From DAIDKA01 sp049792815 (GTDB lineage Bacteria; Pseudomonadota; Gammaproteobacteria; Steroidobacterales; Steroidobacteraceae), in contig JBARBG010000193.1 of assembly GCA_049792815.1 (NCBI GenBank), positions 1 to 7,427 on the forward strand: a stretch of DNA of 7,427 nt. Direction: 5' to 3'. A model generated the notes under the pieces. It saw nothing but the letters and a program-made list of their open reading frames with translations, ran no database searches and was not told the origin of the DNA. Positions 1 through 6,957 of this stretch are shown piece after piece. Every line of letters starts with the position of its first letter. Position 1 is the first letter of the stretch. A program made the position numbers and the translations under genes.

Positions 1-3000
1 GCGCCGGCCACCCGCGCTGGTCGCCCGCCGAGCGCCGGGCAGCAGCAAGGCGCGCAGCCCGGCGAAGCTGTCGGAATTGGCGAGTCCCAGCGCCACCAGT
101 TCCGCCAGCGCCTCCTCCACCTGCACCGGCAGCAGCCGCGTGGCATCGGCCAGTTCGTCAAAGAAACTCGCGCCACGTCCGGTCAGCTCGGCGGCGACTG
201 CCGCGGCGCCGGAACTGAGCGTGGGCTGCGGTCCCGCGGCGCCCAGCGCCGCCCAGTATTTGAGGTTGCGCCGCGCCAGCAACGCAATCGGCGTCGTCCG
301 CACCGGGGCCACGGCGCGCACCGTGGCGGCCTCCCGAGAGGACTCACCGATGCGCGCCCACACATAGCGCCCGGCCAGGCAGTGCTCATCCAGCCACGCC
401 GGTTCGTAGCCGTTGATTCGTGCCGGCAGGACATCACTTTCCCAGGCGCCGGCCGCGACCTCGACGCCCTCGAGCTGATCGAGCACCACCAGCATGGCAT
501 CCGGACCCTGCATGCGCGTCGCCGGTGTCACGCGCTGCCAGTCGAAAAGAAAGCGCACGAACTCGCGCAGGGCCACCGGTTCGATCTCGGCACGCAGGCT
601 GCGCACCGTGTAACGGTGGATGCGCGCGAGCAGCCGCCGCTCGCACCATTCCTCCTCGTCGCCGCCGGAGAAGCGGCCGCGCATCAGCACGCCCTGGGTC
701 TGCAGCTGCAGCAGCGCCGCCTCGAGATCACTGCGCGCCACCTGCGGCAGTGTCCCCGCCAGCGCAGTCGCCGTCACCGGTCCGAGGCCATCCAGACGGC
801 TGTGCACGATGGCTGCCAAGCCCTGCGTCCGCGCCGGCGTGTCGGACCACAACGCATCAAACTGCGCGCGGCGCTCGGTCGCCACCCACAGTGAGCCGCA
901 ATCGTTCAAGCAGACCGCCCGTGATTGTTCGACCAGTCCCCCGATGAGCGCTTGCCATGTCGGATTGGCGTCCACCTCCTGCGCGGTGAGGTATCCCATC
1001 CAGCTGAGCGCATCGTGCAGCTCATCGGCGCTTTGCGCATCGGGCCAGGCCTCCGCGCGCACCCCGGCAATGGCCTGCGGATCCAGGCGCCCGAGGTCCG
1101 CCGCCGCGGTGGGATCCAGCCAGCGCCGGCTCATGACCGCCTGGGTGCGCCGCTCCTCCAGTGGCGCATCATCAAGAAAGGCGTAGGGCCGCGCCGACAG
1201 TACTTCCAGCGCCAGCGGCGAAGGTTCGGTGAGATCGCGCGCCAGCACCTTGAGCGCACCGGCCTCGATGCGCCGCAGGATGTCGAGCCAGCGATCCGCG
1301 TCCATGGCCTCACGCAGGCAATCCGCAATGGTCTGGTTGACCAGCGGATGATCGGGAATCTCGATCTCACCCGGCAGGTTCTCGGCGCAGGCGACCTGAT
1401 CCGGAAATACCGAGGCCAGCAGGTCCTCGGCATTCATGCGCGCAATCGGTGGCGGCACCCTGCGGCCACCGCGAAAGCGCGGCAGCGCCAGCGCGATCGC
1501 GGCAGCCCAGCGCCAGCGCGTGATGAACATCGGCGCCGCACACAGCGCCTGGGTCAGGATGTGCAGGGCCGTGTTCGAATGCAGGTAGTGCGCAACGTCC
1601 GCCAGCTCGAAACTGTGCGCGGTGGTGAGCGACAGGATCAGGGCATCCTCGGTCGCCGCGGCCTGCAGCTCGAAGTTGAACTGCCGGCAGAAGCGTTTGC
1701 GCAGCGCCAACCCCCAGGCGCGGTTGATCCGGGCGCCAAAGGGAGCATGCAGCAGCAGCTGCATGCCGCCCGCCTCATCGAAGAATCGCTCCAGCACGAT
1801 GGTGTCCATCGTGGGCAGGCAGCCCAGCGCCGCATGCGCCGCGGCCAGGTATTCAACCAGCTGTGCGGCCGCTGCGGCTTCGATGCCGGCCACCTGCATC
1901 ACCCAGGCCTGCGCACCGACGCCCAGGCGTGCGGCAATGCCCGCCCGCAGCTGTGACACTGCGCCGGACAGCTCCCAGGTACGGCCCGGCGCCTCGCCCA
2001 GCCAGAACGGAATGCTGGGCGGCTGACCCTTTGCGTCTTCCACGCGCACGGCGCCGCGCTCCACGCGCAGGATGCGGTAGGACGCATTGCCGAGCTGGAA
2101 GATGTCCCCGGCATTGCTCTCGATGGCGAAGTCCTCGTTCACACTGCCTACCAGCACGGCTTCGGGCTCCAGCATCACCTTGTAGTCGGCGGTGTCGGGG
2201 ATGGCGCCACCGCTGGTGAGGGCGGTCAGGCGCGTGCCGCGCCGGGCACGCAGCTTGTGGTTGACCGAATCGTAGTGAATCAGCGCGCCGCGCCGGCCGC
2301 GGCGGGTACTGAAGCCTGCCGCAAGCATGCGCACGGTGGCGGAATAGTCCTCACGCGACAGTTGCGCGAATGGCAGTGCCCGCCGCACCAGGTCATACAG
2401 TTCGGTCTCGTCGCATTCACGGCAGGCCACCTCGGCCGCGATCTGCTGCGCCAGCACATCCAGGGTGCCCGCGGGTATCTGCAGCACATCCAGCGCCGCG
2501 GCCCGCACCGCCAGCAGCAGCGCCGTGCATTCCACCAGATCATCCCGCGACAGCGGGAACAGCCGTCCCTTGGACACCCCGCCGACCGCGTGGCCCGAAC
2601 GACCCACGCGCTGCAGGAAGGCATTGATGGAACGTGGCGAGGCGATCTGACACACCAGGTCCACCTCGCCGATGTCGATGCCCAGTTCCAGCGAAGCGGT
2701 CGCCACCAGCACCTTGAGCTCGCCCTGGCGCAGGCGCTGTTCGGCCAGATGGCGTTTCTCGCGCGCCATGCTGCCGTGGTGCGCCATGACCTGCTCTTCG
2801 CCCAGTCGCATCGACAGCTGCCGCGCCAGCCGTTCGGTCATCTTGCGCGTGTTCACAAAGATGAGCGTCGTGCGATGGGCCGCGGCGAGGGCTGCGAGCC
2901 GTTCATAGACCAGTGTCCAGGCATCCCCGGACATCACCGCCTCCAGGGGCACACCGGTCAGTTCCAGCTGCAGATCGCGCGCACGGGCATGACCGGCGTC

Positions 3001-3675
3001 GATCACGACGCAGTTGGATTCATCGCCGGTGAGAAAGCGTGCAACGGCCGCGATGGGCGACTGAGTGGCCGAGAGTCCAATGCGGTTGAGCCTTCCGGAC
3101 AGGGCCGCCAATCGCTCCAGCGACAACGCCAGATGCGCACCGCGCTTGTTGCCCGCCAGCGCATGGATTTCATCCACGATCACGGTCCGGGTGGTGGCCA
3201 GCATTTCGCGGCCGGACTTCGAGCCCAGCAGGATGTACAGCGACTCCGGTGTCGTCACGACAATATGCGGCGCCTGCCGCCGCATCCGCGCGCGCTCGGA
3301 CTGGGGCGTATCGCCGGTGCGCACCACGGTGCGGATCTCGACATCGGGAAGCTCCAGGCGGGCCAACTGCGCGCGGATGCCCGCCAGGGGCGCCGCCAGG
3401 TTGCTCTGGATGTCGTTGGACAGAGCCTTCAGGGGCGAGACATAGACGACGCGCGTCTCATCCGCGAGGGTGCCCGCCTGACCTTCACGGACCAGCTCGT
3501 CCAGCGCCGCCAGAAAGGCGCTCAGGGTCTTGCCCGATCCGGTGGGCGCGGCGACCAGCACATTGCGCCCGGCCTGAATGGCCGGCCACGACTGCTGCTG
3601 CGCCGGCGTCGGCGCCGCAAAGCGGCTGCGAAACCAGGCCGCGACCGCCGGGTGAAAGGCATCCAGCGCATTCAT
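1..3675 (-). CDS. lhr: Lhr-type large ATP-dependent DNA helicase, 3' end outside window
   Basis: Superfamily-2 helicase of the long Lhr family, an ATP-driven 3'-to-5' DNA translocase and helicase linked to DNA repair in the cytoplasm. My translation of the minus strand gives 1225 uninterrupted codons. Motifs in order: Walker A APTGSGKT (43-50), SPLKALSND (80-88), TTPESL (141-146), DEIH Walker B (169-172), SATQ (202-205), LIFVNTR (271-277), ATASLELGIDIG (325-336) and QRVGRSGH (355-362). The region after the RecA domains (about 380-880) carries Lhr signatures, including APFGARINRAWGLALRKRF (644-662) and RPYAFLDDAPLEERRTQ (829-845). Family members run about 1400-1550 residues, so a few hundred C-terminal residues are missing. 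The length separates it from the shorter (about 820-residue) ligase-associated Lhr2 helicases. The ATG is the only possible start: an in-frame TGA (the stop of the upstream ethD-like gene) lies four codons before it. No Shine-Dalgarno sequence is visible, so translation is probably coupled to the upstream gene. The E. coli homologue has a reported uracil-DNA glycosylase activity in its C-terminal part, which is mostly beyond this window. Confidence 0.95.
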   Translation of the reverse strand, partial: MNALDAFHPAVAAWFRSRFAAPTPAQQQSWPAIQAGRNVLVAAPTGSGKTLSAFLAALDELVREGQAGTLADETRVVYVSPLKALSNDIQSNLAAPLAGIRAQLARLELPDVEIRTVVRTGDTPQSERARMRRQAPHIVVTTPESLYILLGSKSGREMLATTRTVIVDEIHALAGNKRGAHLALSLERLAALSGRLNRIGLSATQSPIAAVARFLTGDESNCVVIDAGHARARDLQLELTGVPLEAVMSGDAWTLVYERLAALAAAHRTTLIFVNTRKMTERLARQLSMRLGEEQVMAHHGSMAREKRHLAEQRLRQGELKVLVATASLELGIDIGEVDLVCQIASPRSINAFLQRVGRSGHAVGGVSKGRLFPLSRDDLVECTALLLAVRAAALDVLQIPAGTLDVLAQQIAAEVACRECDETELYDLVRRALPFAQLSREDYSATVRMLAAGFSTRRGRRGALIHYDSVNHKLRARRGTRLTALTSGGAIPDTADYKVMLEPEAVLVGSVNEDFAIESNAGDIFQLGNASYRILRVERGAVRVEDAKGQPPSIPFWLGEAPGRTWELSGAVSQLRAGIAARLGVGAQAWVMQVAGIEAAAAAQLVEYLAAAHAALGCLPTMDTIVLERFFDEAGGMQLLLHAPFGARINRAWGLALRKRFCRQFNFELQAAATEDALILSLTTAHSFELADVAHYLHSNTALHILTQALCAAPMFITRWRWAAAIALALPRFRGGRRVPPPIARMNAEDLLASVFPDQVACAENLPGEIEIPDHPLVNQTIADCLREAMDADRWLDILRRIEAGALKVLARDLTEPSPLALEVLSARPYAFLDDAPLEERRTQAVMSRRWLDPTAAADLGRLDPQAIAGVRAEAWPDAQSADELHDALSWMGYLTAQEVDANPTWQALIGGLVEQSRAVCLNDCGSLWVATERRAQFDALWSDTPARTQGLAAIVHSRLDGLGPVTATALAGTLPQVARSDLEAALLQLQTQGVLMRGRFSGGDEEEWCERRLLARIHRYTVRSLRAEIEPVALREFVRFLFDWQRVTPATRMQGPDAMLVVLDQLEGVEVAAGAWESDVLPARINGYEPAWLDEHCLAGRYVWARIGESSREAATVRAVAPVRTTPIALLARRNLKYWAALGAAGPQPTLSSGAAAVAAELTGRGASFFDELADATRLLPVQVEEALAELVALGLANSDSFAGLRALLLPGARRATSAGGRR

Positions 3676-3687
3676 GGCGGCGGCGGC

Positions 3688-4002
3688 TCAACCCAGGCGT
3701 ACGTCGCTGAACTGGATGGTGGGTTCCACGTTGGTGAAGTTCGCGATATCCGCCGTGATCGCCGGCGCGTTCGGCAAGAAGGCCTTCTGAAAGGACTCCA
3801 TTGAGTCAAAACGCAGCACCGTGATGACCGCGTATTCAGGCGGCGTACCCGGAGCAGCGCCGCCGCTGCCCTGCTGGACCAGCACGCCCTTGAGCGTTGC
3901 GCCCAGGAGCCGGCTCACCAGTGGGATATGCGTATCGAGGTAGTAGTTCATGTTGAACTTGATGGTCGCGGAGTTCTTGTAGAGCACATTGACGCTGATC
4001 AT
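3688..4002 (-). CDS. EthD-family small protein (dimeric alpha/beta-barrel fold)
   Basis: A 104-residue protein resembling the EthD family, small ferredoxin-like proteins that form dimeric alpha/beta barrels. The name comes from an ether-degradation cluster, but the biochemical role of most members is unknown. The family hallmark is visible near the N-terminus: aromatic F16 and Y20-Y21 followed by H25-I-P27-L (the YYxxxHxPL pattern). The C-terminal part has the usual short helix and strand (ADIANFTNVEPTIQFSDV, residues 84-101). Length matches the family norm. The start is well supported: AGAGGA lies five bases upstream of the ATG. It sits 22 bases after the acvB-like gene and 12 bases before lhr, all on the minus strand, so it is probably co-transcribed with both. 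Nothing in the neighbourhood (no cytochrome P450, ferredoxin or polyketide gene) reveals a substrate. The family call is fairly secure; the function is unknown. Confidence 0.85.
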   Translation of the reverse strand: MISVNVLYKNSATIKFNMNYYLDTHIPLVSRLLGATLKGVLVQQGSGGAAPGTPPEYAVITVLRFDSMESFQKAFLPNAPAITADIANFTNVEPTIQFSDVRLG

Positions 4003-4007
4003 GGGGT

Positions 4008-4013
4008 TCCTCT
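4008..4013 (-). promoter_or_regulatory. Ribosome binding site of the ethD-like gene
   Basis: On the minus strand AGAGGA is followed by ACCCC and then ATG. It lies in the 22-base gap after the acvB-like stop codon. This is the best Shine-Dalgarno sequence among the three minus-strand genes and fixes the start of the ethD-like gene. Confidence 0.65.
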
Positions 4014-4024
4014 GTGTGAATTTT

Positions 4025-5452
4025 TCAAGGATTGCGCCCGGCGAACTTCAGCACCAGGCGCGCCAGTCCATCATAGTCGCCATCGAAGTGATGGCCGCCG
4101 GATAGCTCGGCGGTCCCGGGGGTGCCCGAGGGGAGATCCGTACACAGTGAATCCTTGTCCCCGGCGCCATACACGCACAGCGTCGTGGCGCTGGACAGCT
4201 TCTGGTACTCCGGCAGGATCGGCAGTCCGGCGGCCGGCCCCACCCAGTTCGACAAATGAAATTCGAAGGCCGCATTGCGCCCCAGTCCCAGCAGCGTGGT
4301 CGTCGCAATCCTGCTGCGCGCTGTGTCAGGCAGGCGATTCACGGCAAACGGCAGCACATCGGCGCCCTGTGAATAGCCGATCAACAGTGCGCGCTGCCGG
4401 TGCCACGCCGTCGCGTAGTAGTCGAGCGTGCGGTCCAGATCGTGCGCCAGTCCGTCCGGGGTACGTGCCGTCCAGAAGTACCGCAGGGTGTCCCAGCCCA
4501 CCACCGGTATGCCGCGTCCGGACAGTGCCCGCGCGACTTCCCGGTCGAGCCCGGCCCAGCCACCGTCACCGGAGAGCAGCACCGCGAACAGATCATCGTT
4601 GCCCGTCGCAGTGGCCGGCACTTCTGTCAGCGGCAGGTCCTTCAGGCTCGGCGGCGCGGTCACCTGTGCGGTCCGCGAGCCGTCCGTTACACCATCCAGC
4701 GCCGCGCCCAGTTGCGTCGACCACTGGCGAGGATCGGCGAAGTCATGCTCGACGCCGGGGATGAGCGAAATCCGGGCATTGTGGATGCCATGGATGAAGG
4801 CCGCGGCAGCCGCAGCCGGACAGACGCTGTCGATGACTCCATGCACGTCGACCCAGCGCAGGGCCAGCTTGGGGTCCGGCAGCAATGTCAGCCCCTTGCT
4901 GTCAGGCCGGCGTTGAAAATGCACCCCTTCACCCTTGCAGAAAGGCTTGGTGGTTTCGTAGTCGGGAGTGAATCCCAGGGTGAGAACGCCGGCGAACAGT
5001 CCCGGTGGCGCCTGCGCCGCCGTCGCATAGGCCAGGGTGGCGCCCGCGGAGTAGCCGGCCAGCACCGGTGTGATATAGGTGGGCAGGCGGTAGTAGGCCT
5101 GGACGTAGTGACTCAAGTTCTCCAGGTCGCCGTCGGCAAAGAAACAGGCGCTGTGTTCCTGGGTGAAGCTGGCCAGCAGCGCCGGTTCGTCCAGTCCCAG
5201 AACCAGGGCGCCATGGGCCTGCAGTACTTTCGCCATCCGGTCGGTATCTGCCTGCCAGCCCCCATCTCCGGACAAGAACAGAACCACCTGCTGAACATTT
5301 CCGGCAGGGTGATACACGGTGACGGACTTGAAGCGCCCATGGGCGAGCACCTGTATTGCGGTGCGTGAACAGGAGACGGTGAAGGCGCCGGCCACCAGGG
5401 CCAGCAATACGACATGGGCCAGATTCATCTTGCCGCCGCGTCGGTCACGCAT
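4025..5452 (-). CDS. acvB: AcvB/VirJ-family exported alpha/beta hydrolase, two tandem hydrolase halves
   Basis: A 475-residue protein resembling AcvB/VirJ proteins. Agrobacterium AcvB is a periplasmic hydrolase that removes lysine from lysyl-phosphatidylglycerol; the lipid acted on here is inferred from that relative. Residues 1-8 are basic, 11-28 are a hydrophobic export signal, and Cys28 follows T-V-S, a weak lipobox-like sequence, so either a cleaved signal peptide or a lipid anchor is possible. Two homologous halves follow. The N-terminal half has SGDGGW (61-66), nucleophile elbow GYSAG (Ser135), candidate acids Asp202 or Asp208, and His236. The C-terminal, VirJ-like half has SGDGGW (294-299), GYSQG (Ser361), candidate acids Asp432 or Asp434, and His454 or His455. 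The first ATG is preferred because it gives the signal a basic n-region; a second ATG at residue 9 would leave it uncharged. The Shine-Dalgarno is weak (AAGGCGG about ten bases upstream) and lies inside a potential hairpin. The gene leads a probable operon with ethD-like and lhr. No lysyl-phosphatidylglycerol synthase gene, the usual partner of acvB, is in the window. Family call good; exact substrate uncertain. Confidence 0.85.
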   Translation of the reverse strand: MRDRRGGKMNLAHVVLLALVAGAFTVSCSRTAIQVLAHGRFKSVTVYHPAGNVQQVVLFLSGDGGWQADTDRMAKVLQAHGALVLGLDEPALLASFTQEHSACFFADGDLENLSHYVQAYYRLPTYITPVLAGYSAGATLAYATAAQAPPGLFAGVLTLGFTPDYETTKPFCKGEGVHFQRRPDSKGLTLLPDPKLALRWVDVHGVIDSVCPAAAAAAFIHGIHNARISLIPGVEHDFADPRQWSTQLGAALDGVTDGSRTAQVTAPPSLKDLPLTEVPATATGNDDLFAVLLSGDGGWAGLDREVARALSGRGIPVVGWDTLRYFWTARTPDGLAHDLDRTLDYYATAWHRQRALLIGYSQGADVLPFAVNRLPDTARSRIATTTLLGLGRNAAFEFHLSNWVGPAAGLPILPEYQKLSSATTLCVYGAGDKDSLCTDLPSGTPGTAELSGGHHFDGDYDGLARLVLKFAGRNP

Positions 5453-5460
5453 GGGGAGGG

Positions 5461-5495
5461 ATCCGCCTTATGTTAAATACCATACAAAGGCGGAT
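5461..5495. repeat. Perfect 9-bp inverted repeat before the acvB-like gene
   Basis: Arms ATCCGCCTT (5461-5469) and AAGGCGGAT (5487-5495) are exact reverse complements separated by a 17-base AT-rich spacer. On the minus strand the proximal arm ends eight bases before the acvB-like ATG and contains the only Shine-Dalgarno-like sequence (AAGGCGG). As RNA it could fold into a hairpin masking the ribosome binding site. As DNA it could be an operator for a dimeric regulator with half-sites 26 bases apart. There is no U-run on either side, so it is not an intrinsic terminator. Confidence 0.55.
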
Positions 5496-5498
5496 ATC

Positions 5499-5531
5499 CA
5501 CCCGGGGAGCCCGATTTGAATACCTCGGGTG
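5499..5531. repeat. Imperfect 9-bp inverted repeat in the divergent intergenic region
   Basis: CACCCGGGG (5499-5507) and CCTCGGGTG (5523-5531) are reverse complements at eight of nine positions, with a 15-base spacer. It lies three bases from the perfect inverted repeat at 5461-5495 and straddles the candidate -35 box of the desaturase promoter. It may be a regulator site. In GC-rich DNA a repeat of this length can also occur by chance. Confidence 0.3.
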
Positions 5532-5543
5532 AGGACCCATTAT
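5516..5543 (+). promoter_or_regulatory. Candidate sigma-70 promoter for the desaturase gene
   Basis: TTGAAT (5516-5521) and CATTAT (5538-5543) are separated by 16 bases; each matches the sigma-70 consensus at four of six positions. It would leave an untranslated leader of roughly 165 bases before the desaturase ATG. It is the best plus-strand candidate I found in 5453-5717 but is weak. I found no convincing minus-strand promoter for the acvB-like gene. Confidence 0.3.
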
Positions 5544-5717
5544 GGTTCAGCGGGGACACCACCTTCAACGCCCAAGGTTGGGGGTGGGCAGGCAGAAAGC
5601 CGCGCTGCAGCAGGCGAAACCTGGTCCACAGATCAACAATGGCGAATCGGCATGTCGCGGCCGATCATGGTAAGGTGCCGGCGCTTAATCCTGCCGCTGT
5701 GAAGGCCATAAAAGAGC

Positions 5718-6875
5718 ATGTCAACCGACGCTGTCCAGACCGAAAAACCGCCGCTGATCATTCTCAACGTGATCATTTTTACGTTGACAGCGCTCGTGAC
5801 TGTGATTGCGGTGCCCTGGTACGGCATCGTGCATGGCTACTCGGCCGGCATCTGGGCTTTCGCCGGGTTCTTCCTGGTTGCCAACGAGATGTCCATTACC
5901 GCCGGTTACCACCGACTGTGGGCGCACAAGGCCTATGAGGCGCATCCCGCCTTGCGCGTGCTCTTCCTCGTCTTTGGCACCATGGCGTTGCAGAACAGTG
6001 CCTTCGTATGGTGCAGCGGCCATCGCCGCCACCACCTCCACGTCGATGACAACGAGAAGGATCCGTACTCCTCGGGTCGCGGCTTCTGGTTCTCGCACAT
6101 CGGCTGGATGGTGCGCGACTACAAGAGCGGTGAAGTCGACCTGTCGAACATCCCGGACCTGAAGCGCGACAAGATGCTGGCGTTCCAGCACAAGTACTAC
6201 GCGCTGCTGGCCGTGGGCGCCAACTTCGGCCTGCCGGCACTGGTTGGCTGGGCGCTGGGTGACATCTGGGGAGCACTGCTGCTGACCGGCGTCGCCCGTC
6301 TGGTCCTGAGCCACCATTTCACGTTCTTCATCAACTCCCTGGCACACATGTGGGGCTCGCGTCCCTACTCCGAGGCGAACACCGCCCGCGACAATGCGGT
6401 GCTGGCGCTGGTGACCTTCGGTGAGGGCTACCACAACTTCCACCACATCTTTGCGCACGATTATCGCAACGGCGCGCGCTGGTGGCAGTGGGATCCGACC
6501 AAGTGGCTGATTGCCTCATGCTCCTGGGTGGGGCTCACGCGGCGCTTGAAAATCACGCCGGCGTTCCAGATCCAACGGGCGCTGCTGGCCATGCAGCTGA
6601 GCCGGGCGCAGCAGAAGCTGGCGCGGTTGCCGCAGGCGCATCGTCCGCCGACCCACATCGAACAGCTGCGCCACAAGATTGCGCAGGAATATGAGGCCCT
6701 GGCCACCGCGGTCGCCGACTGGACCCGCGTCAAGGAACAGTGGCTGGAAGAAAAGAAGCGCGCGGTCATCGAACATTGGGAACAGGCGAGCTTCCAGACC
6801 CGCCTGCGCGAGATCGAGGAGCGCCTGAAGGTGCAGCGGCGCCGCCTGCGCGTGCTGCACGCTGAGCTGGCCTGA
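5718..6875 (+). CDS. Membrane acyl-CoA desaturase (delta-9 type) with C-terminal charged helical tail
   Basis: A 385-residue integral membrane di-iron desaturase that inserts a cis double bond into a saturated fatty acyl chain, probably acyl-CoA at the delta-9 position, using oxygen and an electron donor. The three histidine boxes are intact: HRLWAH (65-70), HRRHH (102-106) and HNFHH (239-243). NSLAH (206-210) corresponds to the extra Asn and His metal ligands of the stearoyl-CoA desaturase family. Hydrophobic segments lie near 12-36, 44-60, 80-98, 160-180 and 182-198. Residues about 285-385 form a tail rich in Arg, Lys, Glu, Gln, Ala and Leu, with no membrane segment, and look alpha-helical or coiled coil. 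The start is secure because an in-frame TAA lies two codons upstream (5709-5711); the Shine-Dalgarno is poor (GAAGG twelve bases upstream). An intrinsic terminator follows, so it is probably monocistronic. No redox partner or TetR-type regulator gene is adjacent. Chain-length and positional specificity cannot be read from the sequence. Confidence 0.93.
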   Translation: MSTDAVQTEKPPLIILNVIIFTLTALVTVIAVPWYGIVHGYSAGIWAFAGFFLVANEMSITAGYHRLWAHKAYEAHPALRVLFLVFGTMALQNSAFVWCSGHRRHHLHVDDNEKDPYSSGRGFWFSHIGWMVRDYKSGEVDLSNIPDLKRDKMLAFQHKYYALLAVGANFGLPALVGWALGDIWGALLLTGVARLVLSHHFTFFINSLAHMWGSRPYSEANTARDNAVLALVTFGEGYHNFHHIFAHDYRNGARWWQWDPTKWLIASCSWVGLTRRLKITPAFQIQRALLAMQLSRAQQKLARLPQAHRPPTHIEQLRHKIAQEYEALATAVADWTRVKEQWLEEKKRAVIEHWEQASFQTRLREIEERLKVQRRRLRVLHAELA

Positions 6876-6910
6876 AGCGAAGGCCAGGACCTCAAACGCA
6901 TCGTCCGAAC

Positions 6911-6935
6911 ACCCCCGCCGCAAGCGGGGGTTTTT
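6911..6935 (+). terminator. Intrinsic terminator after the desaturase gene
   Basis: ACCCCCGC (6911-6918) and GCGGGGGT (6924-6931) form a perfect eight-pair stem with loop CGCAA, followed directly by a run of T (6931-6935). It begins 35 bases after the desaturase stop codon and ends 22 bases before the yebC-family ATG, so it should separate the two transcripts unless there is read-through. Confidence 0.9.
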
Positions 6936-6946
6936 ACATCCGGCTT

Positions 6947-6951
6947 AAGAG
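6947..6951 (+). promoter_or_regulatory. Weak ribosome binding site of the yebC-family gene
   Basis: AAGAG is followed by six bases and then ATG at 6958. An in-frame TAA at 6946-6948 overlaps this site, so no earlier start is possible. Only 22 bases separate the terminator from the ATG, which leaves no room for a separate promoter; transcription may start upstream of or within the terminator region, or depend on read-through. Confidence 0.4.
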
Positions 6952-6957
6952 TTTCAC

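Noticed and set aside
925..1956. Plus-strand open frame of 343 codons opposite lhr
   Set aside because: Same reason: low-complexity, Arg- and Gln-rich translation antisense to conserved Lhr sequence.
1..3675. Possibility that the helicase belongs to a DNA-ligase-associated repair cassette (Lhr2 type)
   Set aside because: The protein exceeds 1225 residues and carries long-Lhr signatures; no ligase, phosphoesterase or exonuclease gene is adjacent.
2257..3804. Plus-strand open frame of 515 codons opposite lhr and the end of the ethD-like gene
   Set aside because: It is antisense to a helicase with every motif intact; the product is rich in Arg, Gln, His and Gly and resembles no family. GC-rich codon bias on the true strand readily creates such frames.
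4400..5368. Plus-strand open frame of 322 codons opposite the acvB-like gene
   Set aside because: Antisense shadow of a gene with clear hydrolase motifs; no recognisable domain in the plus-strand product.
5571..5590. Short hairpin CCCAA-GG-TTGGG in the intergenic region
   Set aside because: The two-base loop is too tight to close the full stem, and no T-run follows; not supported as a terminator or regulatory element.
5516..5938. Plus-strand open frame of 140 codons crossing the intergenic region into the desaturase
   Set aside because: Most of it overlaps the desaturase in another frame, with no ribosome binding site and no recognisable domain.
5721..6458. Minus-strand open frame of 245 codons opposite the desaturase
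   Set aside because: Antisense to the three histidine boxes; Val-, Arg- and Gln-rich product without family features.
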